From Marinilabilia salmonicolor (GTDB lineage: Bacteria > Bacteroidota > Bacteroidia > Bacteroidales > Marinilabiliaceae): a stretch of DNA of 64,000 nucleotides. The notes beneath the pieces are model-generated. The model was not told where the DNA came from. It searched no databases and saw nothing but the letters and a program-made list of their open reading frames with translations. The translations under genes were made by a program, and so were the position numbers. How positions within the stretch are numbered: the first letter of the stretch is position 1; each line of letters opens with the position of its first letter. The DNA lies in NCBI RefSeq assembly GCF_003003035.1, contig NZ_PVTS01000007.1:175445-239444 (forward strand), written 5' to 3'. Positions 7,422 to 16,010 of this stretch are shown one piece after another.

Positions 7422-9395
7422 ATGAATCATACAACATTTTCCTTTGTAGTAGAGCAATTTGCCGATTTACGAATTCTTCGATATCCGGTGAGCGGTTTTG
7501 AGGAGTTGTCGATAAAGCAAAAGGAACTCATCTACTATTTGTCACAGGCAGCAGTAGAAGGGCGGGATATACTCTTCGATCAGAACTACAAACATAATCT
7601 GACCATCAGAAGAACCCTTGAAGCTGTTTATGAACATTACAATGGTAACAGAGAAAGCAGCGAATTTTCAAGGTTTGAGATATTTCTTAAAAGAGTATGG
7701 TTTTCCAATGGCATTCATCACCACTACTCTACCGCAAAAATCACTCCCGGATTTAATGCGGATTTCTTCAAACAAGCAGTTCAAAGCATTGATGACAAGC
7801 ATCTTCCCCTGAGGACTAACGAATCCAAACAGGATTTAATCAATCGTCTGACTCTGATATTGTTTAATCCTGAAGTTGCGGCACGTCGGGTGAATCAAAA
7901 TGAAAATGAGGATCTGATTGCCACTTCAGCCAACCATTACTACGACAATGTTTCCCAACAGGAAGCTGAGTCTTTCTATGCCTCCAGAAAAGATCCTGAA
8001 GACAAAACACCGGTTTCGCATGGAATGAACAGCCTGCTGACCAATGAGAACGGTCAAATAGTTGAAAAAGCATGGAAAATTGGGGGCATCTACTCCCCTG
8101 CCATTGAAAAAATAGTGTACTGGCTAAAAAAAGCACATCAGGTCGCTGAAAATGATCAGCAAAAAAAAGTTATTTCCCTACTGACAGATTTTTATGAAAC
8201 AGGAGATCTGAGCACCTTCGACCAATACAATATTGAATGGCTTCAGGATCAGGATTCACGTGTTGACTTTATCAATGGTTTTATCGAAACGTACGGAGAT
8301 CCGCTGGGATTGAAGGCCAGCTGGGAAAGTGTGGTAAATTTCAAAAACACAGAAGCAACCCGGCGAACTGAAACAATCAGCAAAAATGCCCAATGGTTCA
8401 AAGATCATTCCCCCATTGATGAGCGATTCAAAAAACAGGAAGTACGGGGCGTTTCTGCAAAAGTGATCAATGTGGCCATGTTGGGAGGCGATTGCTATCC
8501 TCATACTCCTATTGGCATCAATTTGCCCAATGCCGACTGGTTACGAAAGGAATATGGCTCCAAATCGGTAACCATCGAAAACATTACCTATGCCTATGAT
8601 CAGGCAGCCAAAGGAACAGGATTTCTTGAAGAATTCTGCTCTTCCGAAGAGGAGATTGCCCGTCATAAAAAGTACGGATTCCAGGCGGGTAATTTGCACA
8701 CTGACCTTCATGAATGCCTGGGACATGGTTCCGGTCAGTTACTCGATGGCATCAACGGGGATGAGCTGAAAGCCTATGGAGCAGTAATAGAAGAAGCCAG
8801 AGCCGACCTTTTTGCCCTCTATTATATGGGGGACAAAAAACTCATAGAACTGGAATTACTTCCTGACGAGGAAGCATTCAAGGCAGAATATGACAATTAT
8901 ATCCGCAATGGATTGCTTACGCAGATAACCCGTATTGCATTGGGAGACAATATTGAACAGGCACATATGCGCAACCGGCAGTTGATTGCTTCCTGGGCAT
9001 TTGAATACGGAAAGGCATCTAATGTGATTGAAAAGGTCATCCGCGATGGGAAGACTTTCTTTACCATTAATGATTACAAAGGACTGAGGGAACTGTTTGC
9101 AACCCTTTTGGCCGAAATTCAGCGCATTAAATCAGAAGGTGATTTTGAATCGGCCAAAAATCTGGTGGAGAGATACGCAGTAAAAATTGACAAAGAGCTG
9201 CATGCTGAAGTACTGGAAAGATACAAAAAACTGAATCTGGCACCTTACAGTGGATTTGTTAATCCGGTTTATCGTCTGCAGAAAGATGAAAAGGACAACA
9301 TTACCGATGTAGTTCCTGATTACACCGAAGGGTATGCAGAACAAATGATGCGTTACAGTCGTGAGCATTCGTGGCTGCCTGATTATAATTCCTGA
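7422..9395 (+). CDS. Dipeptidyl peptidase III (family M49)
   Basis: A 657-residue protein carrying the M49 zinc motif HEXXGH as 'HECLGH' (H430, E431, H435) and the downstream glutamate ligand in 'VIEEARADLF' (E457/E458). DPP III removes dipeptides from the N-terminus of small peptides. No signal peptide is seen, so it should be cytosolic, unlike exported peptidases elsewhere in the window. Length is near that of bacterial DPP III. It follows the thioesterase by 41 bp on the same strand. No terminator is seen after it before the TPP riboswitch. Confidence 0.92.
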   Translation: MNHTTFSFVVEQFADLRILRYPVSGFEELSIKQKELIYYLSQAAVEGRDILFDQNYKHNLTIRRTLEAVYEHYNGNRESSEFSRFEIFLKRVWFSNGIHHHYSTAKITPGFNADFFKQAVQSIDDKHLPLRTNESKQDLINRLTLILFNPEVAARRVNQNENEDLIATSANHYYDNVSQQEAESFYASRKDPEDKTPVSHGMNSLLTNENGQIVEKAWKIGGIYSPAIEKIVYWLKKAHQVAENDQQKKVISLLTDFYETGDLSTFDQYNIEWLQDQDSRVDFINGFIETYGDPLGLKASWESVVNFKNTEATRRTETISKNAQWFKDHSPIDERFKKQEVRGVSAKVINVAMLGGDCYPHTPIGINLPNADWLRKEYGSKSVTIENITYAYDQAAKGTGFLEEFCSSEEEIARHKKYGFQAGNLHTDLHECLGHGSGQLLDGINGDELKAYGAVIEEARADLFALYYMGDKKLIELELLPDEEAFKAEYDNYIRNGLLTQITRIALGDNIEQAHMRNRQLIASWAFEYGKASNVIEKVIRDGKTFFTINDYKGLRELFATLLAEIQRIKSEGDFESAKNLVERYAVKIDKELHAEVLERYKKLNLAPYSGFVNPVYRLQKDEKDNITDVVPDYTEGYAEQMMRYSREHSWLPDYNS

Positions 9396-9439
9396 TATTG
9401 CTAAGGATAGAAAATTTTGATTAAATTTGTTGATACAAA

Positions 9440-9517
9440 CTGTTAGGGGTGCTCCATTGGGGGCTGAGAATAAACCCTTTCACCTGATATGTATAATAAC
9501 AGCGTAGGGAAACAGTA
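9440..9517 (+). promoter_or_regulatory. TPP riboswitch (THI element)
   Basis: Conserved blocks in order: AGGGGTGC, GGGGCTGAGAA, AACCCTTTCACCTGAT, and AATAACAGCGTAGGGAA. This matches the thiamine pyrophosphate aptamer. It stands 206 bp before thiM, with a terminator between, so thiamine pyrophosphate is expected to shut off the salvage operon by early transcription termination. Confidence 0.95.
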
Positions 9518-9556
9518 GCTCAATGACCATTGTTTTTACAATAATACACTCCATTG

Positions 9557-9592
9557 AAAAGCTGTTTTGCCTGTGCAGAACAGCTTTTTTTA
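9557..9592 (+). terminator. Terminator of the TPP riboswitch expression platform
   Basis: AAAAGCTGTT pairs with AACAGCTTTT around TTGCCTGTGCAG and is followed by a T-run. Its place 40 nt after the aptamer and before thiM marks it as the regulated terminator. Confidence 0.85.
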
Positions 9593-9722
9593 TTGTTGAT
9601 TTCCCGGAATTATCAGGGGTGCAGAAAAACATCTGTATCACCTCATATTTTAAGAAATCCGGTTATTTCCTGTCAGGTGGTGAAAAGTGCACAGTTTGTT
9701 TAACCTTCAAAAAACAAACACT

Positions 9723-10517
9723 ATGATTACAGCACAAGGTGTAAGCAAAAACCTTCAAAATTTGCGAAACCAGACCCCTTTGGTTCACAATATTACCAAT
9801 TATGTGGTCATGAACAACACAGCCAATGCGCTTCTGTCGGTAGGTGCCAGTCCGGTTATGGCTCATGCCCCGGAAGAGATGGAAGCAATGGCAGGAATTG
9901 CCTCTTCACTGGTCATCAATATTGGCACTCTGAGCAAAGAATGGATTGAGGGTATGATGACAGCCGGGAAAACAGCACACAAGAGAGGTATTCCGCTAAT
10001 TCTGGACCCTGTAGGTGCCGGAGCGACCGGCTTTCGCACCCAAACCTGCCACCAGATCATCAAAGAATGCAAACCCGATGTCATTCGGGGAAATGCCTCT
10101 GAAATAATGGCACTCATCAGCAGTGATGTCAAAACCAAAGGAGTGGACAGCACCGAATCATCTGAAAATGCAATAGAACTGGCTAAAACCTTGGCCAAAG
10201 AGACCGGAGCAGTCGTAAGCATCAGTGGCCCGGTCGATTACATCACCGATGGAGCAAGTATCTTCACCATAAAAAATGACATTCCTTTGATGCCAAAAGT
10301 TACAGGAATGGGATGTACGGCCAGTGCGCTTACCGGTGCTGTGGCTGCTGTATGTACCGATTCGCTTGAAGCCGCTGCAACAGCTATGGCTATAATGGCT
10401 GTTGCCGGAGAAATGACCTTGCCTCTGGCCAAAGGCCCCGGAACATTTCAGGCTCATTTTCTCGACGCGCTTTATAGCATGGGCGATAAAGAAATATTAC
10501 AATATCTGAAATTATGA
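9723..10517 (+). CDS. thiM: Hydroxyethylthiazole kinase
   Basis: Phosphorylates 4-methyl-5-(2-hydroxyethyl)thiazole in thiamine salvage. The start at 9723 is chosen over an in-frame ATG 36 bp upstream because family members begin just before 'PLVHNITNYVVMNNTANALL', which is the thiazole-binding N-terminus. 'GIPLILDPVGAGAT' and 'VTGMGCTASALTGA' (catalytic Cys and anion hole) are present. About 264 residues, normal length. First gene after the TPP riboswitch; its stop overlaps the thiE start by 4 bp (ATGA). Confidence 0.96.
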   Translation: MITAQGVSKNLQNLRNQTPLVHNITNYVVMNNTANALLSVGASPVMAHAPEEMEAMAGIASSLVINIGTLSKEWIEGMMTAGKTAHKRGIPLILDPVGAGATGFRTQTCHQIIKECKPDVIRGNASEIMALISSDVKTKGVDSTESSENAIELAKTLAKETGAVVSISGPVDYITDGASIFTIKNDIPLMPKVTGMGCTASALTGAVAAVCTDSLEAAATAMAIMAVAGEMTLPLAKGPGTFQAHFLDALYSMGDKEILQYLKL

Positions 10518-11158
10518 GACCATCTTTTTCATTAGATCTGTACCTGGTTACCGACCGGGATCTTTCTTTGGGACGATCACTGACTGAAATTGTTGAAAAA
10601 GCTGTTAAAGGAGGTATTACAATGGTTCAACTCAGGGAGAAAAATGCTTCCACCCGACAGTTTGTACATGAAGCACTTCAAATCAGGCCCATCCTAAAAA
10701 AGAATGGGATTCCTCTGATTATTAATGATCGTGTGGATGTGGCAATGGCCATTGATGCCGATGGAGTTCACCTGGGACAAAATGATATGCAGTGGCAGAT
10801 GGCAAGAACTCTCTTGGGTCCTGAAAAAATCATCGGCCTTTCTATTGAAAATGTGGATCAATTAACCGATGCCAATGAGGCAAATATCGATTACATTGGT
10901 ATCAGCCCCGTTTTCACCACGCCCACAAAAAAGGAGCTATTCAAAGGCTTAGGATTATCCGAAACCGGTAAAATTGCAACACTTTCAAAGCATCCATCCG
11001 TGGCCATTGGAGGTATTAATAAATCCAATGCGGCAGGTGTTTTAAGCACAGGTACCAATGGTATTTCCGTAGTTTCAGCGATTTGTTCTGCAGAAGACCC
11101 GGAAGCTGCTGCCAAAGAACTGTCCGACATTATTCAACAAGAAAAAAAACAATCCTGA
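10514..11158 (+). CDS. thiE: Thiamine phosphate synthase
   Basis: Joins hydroxymethylpyrimidine pyrophosphate and thiazole phosphate. The 214-residue TIM barrel shows 'YLVTDRDL' at the start, 'GITMVQLREKNAS' (pyrophosphate site), 'IINDRVDVAMAIDADGVHLGQ', 'IGISPVFTTPTKKE' and 'VAIGGINKSN' near the end. It overlaps thiM by 4 bp and is followed 2 bp later by thiD, so translation is probably coupled. Confidence 0.96.
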   Translation: MRPSFSLDLYLVTDRDLSLGRSLTEIVEKAVKGGITMVQLREKNASTRQFVHEALQIRPILKKNGIPLIINDRVDVAMAIDADGVHLGQNDMQWQMARTLLGPEKIIGLSIENVDQLTDANEANIDYIGISPVFTTPTKKELFKGLGLSETGKIATLSKHPSVAIGGINKSNAAGVLSTGTNGISVVSAICSAEDPEAAAKELSDIIQQEKKQS

Positions 11159-11160
11159 CT

Positions 11161-11970
11161 ATGAAGCAATACAATACGGTTTTGACCATTGCCGGAAGTG
11201 ATAGTGGCGGAGGAGCCGGCATTCAGGCAGACCTGAAAACCATATCAGCGTGTGGATGCTATGGAATGTCTGTGATTACGGCTATCACAGCACAAAACAC
11301 CCGGGGAGTTTCTGATATCTTCCAGGTTCAGTTGTCAACCATCGAAAAACAAATTGATGCTGTCATGTCCGACATTGGTGCTAAGGCAGTAAAGATAGGC
11401 ATGTTACACTCTACGGAAGTCATTGAATTGATCGCTCGTAAAATGGAGGATTACAATGTCAAAAACCTTGTAATTGACCCGGTAATGGTTGCCACTTCAG
11501 GAGATAAGTTACTGCGTGATGAAGCGATACATGCACTTAACGAAATATTATTGCCCAAAGCCAGGGTCATTACACCCAACATTCCTGAAGCAGAAATTCT
11601 TTTGGGAGGAAAACTGGAGCAGCAATGCAAGTTGCCGGAAGCCGCCCAAAAACTCTCTTCCGGAAGTAGTGCATCCGTATTGCTAAAAGCCGGACATCTC
11701 AGTGACAAGGAGTTGATTGATGTATTTTACAATGCGGAGAGCAGCGAAATGATCTATCTGAAATCTCATCGAATCACCACTCCCAATACGCATGGCACGG
11801 GATGTACACTTTCATCGGCCATAGCTTCATTTTTGGCGGCAGATGAATCTTTAAACAAAGCCGTTCGCAAAGGAAAAGATTATATTGAGGGGGCCATCAA
11901 AAAAGGCAGGAATTATAAAATTGGTCATGGACATGGGCCCGTTCATCATTTTCACAAATGGTGGAAGTAA
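11161..11970 (+). CDS. thiD: Hydroxymethylpyrimidine/phosphomethylpyrimidine kinase
   Basis: Phosphorylates HMP and HMP-phosphate for ThiE. 269 residues from the ATG at 11161, chosen because the family starts with 'VLTIAGSDSGGGAGIQADLK'. 'VIDPVMVATSGDKLL' and 'NTHGTGCTLSSAIAS' are the nucleotide and catalytic motifs. An in-frame start 78 bp upstream would overlap thiE and add residues unlike the family. C-terminal 'GHGHGPVHHFHKWWK' is typical of ThiD followed by TenA. Confidence 0.95.
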   Translation: MKQYNTVLTIAGSDSGGGAGIQADLKTISACGCYGMSVITAITAQNTRGVSDIFQVQLSTIEKQIDAVMSDIGAKAVKIGMLHSTEVIELIARKMEDYNVKNLVIDPVMVATSGDKLLRDEAIHALNEILLPKARVITPNIPEAEILLGGKLEQQCKLPEAAQKLSSGSSASVLLKAGHLSDKELIDVFYNAESSEMIYLKSHRITTPNTHGTGCTLSSAIASFLAADESLNKAVRKGKDYIEGAIKKGRNYKIGHGHGPVHHFHKWWK

Positions 11971-12006
11971 CCGGGAAATCATGCCTAAAATCATAAGCAC
12001 CGTACC

Positions 12007-12714
12007 ATGAATACATTTTTAGCGCTGAATACCCCACCTGCCGGACCGTTTACAGGCGAATTGTGGGAAAGCAACAGATCTTTTACAGATGAGATTATTT
12101 ACCATCCTTTTTGTAAGGGAATGTCGGATGGTACGCTTCCCGCTGATGCTTTTAGACATTATCTGGCTCAAGACCTGTTATATATTGAACAGGACGCCCG
12201 GGCATTTGCAATTACAGCCGGTAGGGCCACTACTTACGAGGCATTCTCGTTTTTTATGGATATGGCACGGGATGGCCTGGAAATTGAACGGAATCTTCAC
12301 CGCGATTTACTGCCGTTTTTCGGGGTTGAACGACCGGATAAAATGTCACGAATTTGTCGGGGTTACACCACTTTTTTGCTGGATACCGCGCTAAAAACTT
12401 CGTATCCGGAATCAGTTGCTGCTCTGTTGCCCTGTTTTTGGGTTTACCGGGAAACAGGCCTGAAAATTCGCAAAGATGCTGTTAAAAAGAACCCATTTCA
12501 AAAATGGCTGGAGACCTATTCAGATGAAGCATATGGCAGGTATGTTGAACAATTTATACAAATTGCAGAAGAACTACTATTCGGTGCAACTCTCACAATG
12601 CGTAAAAAGATGCATTATGCTTTCAGACGAAGCTGTGAATTTGAGAAAGCATTTTTCAGCGAAGCTCTGAACATCAAAAAAGATAAGGAAAAGAAAACTG
12701 GACAGCTGTTTTAA
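12007..12714 (+). CDS. tenA: TenA-family thiaminase II / aminopyrimidine aminohydrolase
   Basis: Salvages the pyrimidine part of degraded thiamine. In the 235-residue all-helical protein the active-site set is visible by comparison with Bacillus TenA: D56 and Y59 ('LAQDLLYIEQD'), Y120, catalytic C143 and Y147 ('LLPCFWVYRETG'), Y171 and a C-terminal glutamate in 'CEFEKAFF'. It is the last gene of the riboswitch-controlled set thiM-thiE-thiD-tenA, which amounts to a complete salvage pathway from thiazole and aminopyrimidine to thiamine phosphate. Confidence 0.93.
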   Translation: MNTFLALNTPPAGPFTGELWESNRSFTDEIIYHPFCKGMSDGTLPADAFRHYLAQDLLYIEQDARAFAITAGRATTYEAFSFFMDMARDGLEIERNLHRDLLPFFGVERPDKMSRICRGYTTFLLDTALKTSYPESVAALLPCFWVYRETGLKIRKDAVKKNPFQKWLETYSDEAYGRYVEQFIQIAEELLFGATLTMRKKMHYAFRRSCEFEKAFFSEALNIKKDKEKKTGQLF

Positions 12715-12721
12715 AAATTCC

Positions 12722-12729
12722 TATTTTTG
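12722..12729 (+). promoter_or_regulatory. Candidate -7 promoter box
   Basis: TATTTTTG fits the Bacteroidota -7 consensus TAnnTTTG and lies 58 bp ahead of the gene at 12788. No clear -33 TTTG was found. Confidence 0.35.
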
Positions 12730-12787
12730 CTCAACAAATAATGCATCCTGTAAATGGATGTGCACAAACCTTTAAACTTAATTTACC

Positions 12788-13228
12788 ATGAAGAAATTAT
12801 TCCTTGCGCTTTTTATCAGCATCCCGATGGTTGCAGCAGCCCAAAGCAACACCGAAACCATTACTACATTTTTGGAAGGAATCATCAACTTTCAGGAAGT
12901 AGAAGTTAACGACCACAATCCCATCATTTCTATTGGTGAACTGGCTGCTCAACAAGCAGACACCACCATCGTATTAACCGGAGAAAACGTCAGTGAAACT
13001 TTCGATAAAGCGATGAATTACAATCATTCTTTAATTGTTGTGGGCATCCACACAGCCGTATTGGTTAGTAGCTGGGAAGATTGTACCCCCTCCGGTGCAT
13101 GGGATGCATGTATGCCCATGGGAGAAGGATTTGTTAAACGGACTGCCCTGGAAAAAGAGACCGGATATATCAATAACATTATTGGTATTCCCGACAATCA
13201 GGAAAGAAAAGTTTATCTCTTCAATTAA
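12788..13228 (+). CDS. Small exported protein of unknown function
   Basis: 146 residues with a clear signal peptide (MKKLFLALFISIPMVAAAQ). The mature part has no motif I recognise; two cysteines flank 'TPSGAWDA' and could form a disulfide in the periplasm. It is separated from tenA by 73 bp with its own candidate -7 box and is closed by a strong terminator, so it is probably a single-gene unit. Confidence 0.75.
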   Translation: MKKLFLALFISIPMVAAAQSNTETITTFLEGIINFQEVEVNDHNPIISIGELAAQQADTTIVLTGENVSETFDKAMNYNHSLIVVGIHTAVLVSSWEDCTPSGAWDACMPMGEGFVKRTALEKETGYINNIIGIPDNQERKVYLFN

Positions 13229-13248
13229 AAAGCCTAATTTGCAAAAAA

Positions 13249-13288
13249 GAGAGCTGCCCAATAAAAAATGGACAGCCCTTCTTTTTTT
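13249..13288. terminator. Rho-independent terminator
   Basis: GAGCTGCCCA pairs imperfectly with TGGACAGCCC over an A-rich loop, then TTCTTTTTTT. Follows the gene at 12788. Confidence 0.75.
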
Positions 13289-13388
13289 CATTTTGTCATT
13301 CCCAGATTCGCATAACCCCCAAATCCACCTTGATAAATCTTTATCCACAGGATAACAATCTGAGGAGTAACAATGCAGGACAAATAAT

Positions 13389-13853
13389 CTAAGACGCTTC
13401 AAAGCGTAGTTCTTCCTGCGTAGTTATTTTCTCACAATAATGGCATCTGAGGGCCACTTCCTTCTTGTTAATGACACTAAAGTGCGTGGTTACCGCCTCA
13501 TTGTTGGTCACACATTTGGGATTAAAACACTTGACAATCCCCACAATGGTATCCGGAATGGTCACATCACTCTTCTCCACCACTTCAAAATTTTTAATCA
13601 CATTCAATCTGGCATGAGGTGCCACCAGAGAGATCTTATTGATTTCATGATCCTGAAAGAACACCTCTGAAACTTTGATAATTGCTTTTCGGCCCTGTTT
13701 TTTGCTGTCCAGATTGGCACCAAATGTTATCTGAGTACTGATTTTATCGAGTCCCAGTATGGTAATTACTTTAAACAGGTTCTCTGACGGAATGTGATCA
13801 ATCACCGTTCCGTTTTCTATTGCACTAACTTTTAATTCTTTACTATTGGCCAT
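13389..13853 (-). CDS. pyrI: Aspartate carbamoyltransferase regulatory subunit
   Basis: 154 residues. The N-terminal nucleotide-binding domain has 'IENGTVIDHI' and the C-terminal zinc domain has C109, C114, C137 and C140 ('KCFNPKC', 'CHYCEK'). It binds allosteric nucleotides and holds the catalytic trimers together. It lies 31 bp behind pyrB, the usual pyrBI order. Confidence 0.97.
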   Translation of the reverse strand: MANSKELKVSAIENGTVIDHIPSENLFKVITILGLDKISTQITFGANLDSKKQGRKAIIKVSEVFFQDHEINKISLVAPHARLNVIKNFEVVEKSDVTIPDTIVGIVKCFNPKCVTNNEAVTTHFSVINKKEVALRCHYCEKITTQEELRFEAS

Positions 13854-13884
13854 TTTTTTCTGTCTTCAAAAGATTAAACTACGA

Positions 13885-14802
13885 TTATTTAAGTCCCATT
13901 ACGGCAGCTATCAAAGCCATACGGGCAAAAACCCCGTTTCTGGCCTGATCAAAATAGTAGGCTTTGGGACTGGCATCCACATCTGTATGAATCTCATTAA
14001 CTCTGGGAAGTGGATGCAATACCCGCATATTATCTTTTGTTCCCTTGAGCATATTCCGCTTAAGCACATAAGCATTTTTCACTCTTTCGTACTCCATTGG
14101 ATCGGAAAAGCGCTCCTTCTGAACACGGGTCATGTAGATAATATCGGCTTCATCAATAATTTCAGATAATTCTCCGTGTTCATAATAGGGAATGCCATGT
14201 TCCTCAAGAAAAAGTTTGTATTCGCGTGGCATACGCAACTCTTCCGGAGAAACAAAATGAAAGGTTGGATTAAAATCAGACAAGGCCATCAGGAGTGAAT
14301 GAACAGTCCGCCCGTACTTCAGATCACCGACCAAAAAGATATTCAGATCATCCAGTTTTCCCTGGGTTTTTCGGATAGAATACAAATCAAGCATGGTCTG
14401 TGTAGGGTGTTGATTGGCTCCATCTCCGGCATTGATTACCGGAACCAAAGATTGCTCGGAAGCATATCTGGCACTACCCTCAAGCGGATGTCTCATCACA
14501 ATAAGATCGGCATAGCGGCTTACCATCTGAATGGTATCTTTCAGACTCTCTCCTTTTGTGGCAGACGAGGACGCAGAATCAGAAAATCCCACTACCCGAC
14601 CTCCCAGCCGGTTGATGGCAGTTTCAAAACTCAGTCTTGTACGGGTTGACGGCTCAAAAAAGAGACTTCCAACGACTTTCCCTTCCAGTAACTTTTGGTT
14701 GGGGTTGGCTTCGAATTCTTCAGCAAGGTCAAGAATGTGCAGAATCTCTTCTTTGCTGAAATCATTGATGGAGACCAGGCTCCGGTTCTTCATCTGAGGC
14801 AT
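13885..14802 (-). CDS. pyrB: Aspartate carbamoyltransferase catalytic subunit
   Basis: Commits carbamoyl phosphate and aspartate to pyrimidine synthesis. 305 residues with the phosphate-binding loop '[12 protein letters not shown]' (S52-T55), '[16 protein letters not shown]', and 'HPLPRVNEI'. The upstream 200 bp hold a putative attenuator: a leader reading frame, a U-rich stretch and a terminator hairpin with no upstream gene to terminate, so transcription is probably tuned by UTP supply as in enteric pyrBI (inference). Confidence 0.97.
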   Translation of the reverse strand: MPQMKNRSLVSINDFSKEEILHILDLAEEFEANPNQKLLEGKVVGSLFFEPSTRTRLSFETAINRLGGRVVGFSDSASSSATKGESLKDTIQMVSRYADLIVMRHPLEGSARYASEQSLVPVINAGDGANQHPTQTMLDLYSIRKTQGKLDDLNIFLVGDLKYGRTVHSLLMALSDFNPTFHFVSPEELRMPREYKLFLEEHGIPYYEHGELSEIIDEADIIYMTRVQKERFSDPMEYERVKNAYVLKRNMLKGTKDNMRVLHPLPRVNEIHTDVDASPKAYYFDQARNGVFARMALIAAVMGLK

Positions 14803-14814
14803 ATTGTTCTTTAT

Positions 14815-15000
14815 CTAATGGTTTAAAATATGGTGTTTCAGAAATTTGGGCACAAAAAAAGACCCGGTCAATAAATAACCAGGTCCTTCGACAAATATTT
14901 TAAAGAAAAAATGAAAGAGATGTTGATGTAAAAAAACAACATTTTTGCATTTGAGATGCCTGATTTTCAGGCCACTTTCTATTTTATTTTGATTTGACAT
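14815..15000 (-). CDS. Putative pyrBI leader peptide
   Basis: A 61-codon frame from ATG at 15000 to TAG at 14817-14815, only 12 nt before pyrB. It is Phe-rich ('LFHFFFKIF') because it reads through a U-rich tract, and it runs right through the terminator hairpin at 14853-14887, the layout of enterobacterial pyrL. An alternative 16-codon frame (ATG at 14950, stop at 14902-14900) ends before the hairpin. Which one is translated cannot be told from sequence. Confidence 0.45.
   Translation of the reverse strand: MSNQNKIESGLKIRHLKCKNVVFLHQHLFHFFFKIFVEGPGYLLTGSFFVPKFLKHHILNH
14853..14887 (-). terminator. pyrBI attenuator hairpin
   Basis: On the minus strand GACCTGGT pairs with ACCGGGTC and is followed by TTTTTTT. 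No gene on this strand lies upstream (the neighbour at 15291 is divergent), so it should act on the pyrB leader transcript. A smaller hairpin ATGTTG/CAACAT at 14920-14942 and a U-rich stretch precede it and could pause RNA polymerase. Confidence 0.75.
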
Positions 15001-15009
15001 ATCAAAAAA

Positions 15010-15017
15010 CAAAACTA
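15010..15017 (-). promoter_or_regulatory. Candidate promoter of the pyrBI leader
   Basis: TAGTTTTG (minus strand) matches TAnnTTTG, with TTTA 19 nt upstream in the -33 place. Transcription would begin only a few bases before the leader ATG at 15000. Confidence 0.4.
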
Positions 15018-15265
15018 TCTATTTTTTTCCGGATTGTAAAGGAAAAATTTTGTTTTGATTGAAGAAAATTAATAATCCGAATCATTCAACAGTCATTTAT
15101 AATAACACATGAATTTATATCCCCATCAACCCTGTCAAAACCCTTAAAACAGCGTATTTGTTAATCAAAATTTTCTGAAGGATGGTGAAGCCTCTATTTT
15201 TGTGTTTTGCCGTAATGAGTCAGGGTTTCACTCAAAGTGAAGCCCAGACTTTTTTAATAAAATGC

Positions 15266-15273
15266 TACTTTTG
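15266..15273 (+). promoter_or_regulatory. Candidate -7 promoter box
   Basis: TACTTTTG fits TAnnTTTG and sits 18 bp before the methylase start at 15291, implying a very short leader. Confidence 0.4.
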
Positions 15274-15290
15274 CAAAAATTCATTGAACT

Positions 15291-15998
15291 ATGCAGGGAA
15301 AACTATATATGGTTCCCAACCATTTGGGAAACGAACAAACCGGATTTACGATACCAACAGAAGTGGCGACTTTAGCATGCAAGCTTCGTTTTTTCATAGT
15401 AGAAAATATCCGTACGGCCCGTCGTTATCTCAGATTGTTGGATGCACATATGGACATCGACAACTCTACCTTTTTTTTGCTTGATAAACACACAGGCCCC
15501 AAAGAATATTCAACCTTCTTAAAGCCCATCCGGCATGGACATGACATCGGGGTAATATCCGAAGCCGGTTGTCCCGGCGTTGCCGATCCGGGAGCAGAAA
15601 TTGTAAAGATTGCTCACCAGAAAAATATTCAGGTAGTTCCATTGGTCGGTCCCTCCTCCATACTTATGGCACTGATGGCATCAGGCATGAACGGGCAAAG
15701 CTTCGCTTTCAATGGTTATTTGCCCATAGATAAATCAGAACGCCCTAAAGCAATTAAACAATTGGAAGCCAGAAGTTCCAAAGAGCAGCAGACCCAGTTA
15801 TTTATTGAAGCACCCTACCGTAACAACGCCATGGCACAGGATCTTTTAAAACACTGTCGCCCTGATACCAGGTTATGCATTGCCTGTAATATCTCTATGC
15901 CTGATGAGTTTGTGGTTACCCGAACCATTTCACAATGGAAAGGGAATCTCCCCGAATTGCACAAAAAACCTACGATGTTCCTGATTCAGGGAATTTAA
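15291..15998 (+). CDS. RsmI-like SAM-dependent methyltransferase (tetrapyrrole methylase fold)
   Basis: 235 residues of the TP_methylase fold. 'GVISEAGCPGVADPGAEIV' corresponds to the RsmI motif around the SAM-binding 'DPG', and 'PLVGPSSILMALMASGMNGQSFAFNGYLP' to its second conserved block. True RsmI 2'-O-methylates 16S rRNA C1402. This protein differs from canonical RsmI at the N-terminus ('LYMVPNHLGN'), so it may be a paralogue with another substrate. It is convergent with truA, with 12 bp between the stops. Confidence 0.85.
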   Translation: MQGKLYMVPNHLGNEQTGFTIPTEVATLACKLRFFIVENIRTARRYLRLLDAHMDIDNSTFFLLDKHTGPKEYSTFLKPIRHGHDIGVISEAGCPGVADPGAEIVKIAHQKNIQVVPLVGPSSILMALMASGMNGQSFAFNGYLPIDKSERPKAIKQLEARSSKEQQTQLFIEAPYRNNAMAQDLLKHCRPDTRLCIACNISMPDEFVVTRTISQWKGNLPELHKKPTMFLIQGI

Positions 15999-16010
15999 TG
16001 AATACCATAT

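Noticed and set aside
15182..15484. A 100-codon plus-strand frame overlapping the RsmI-like gene
   Set aside because: Overlaps the methylase in another frame, has no recognisable features, and spans the methylase promoter box.
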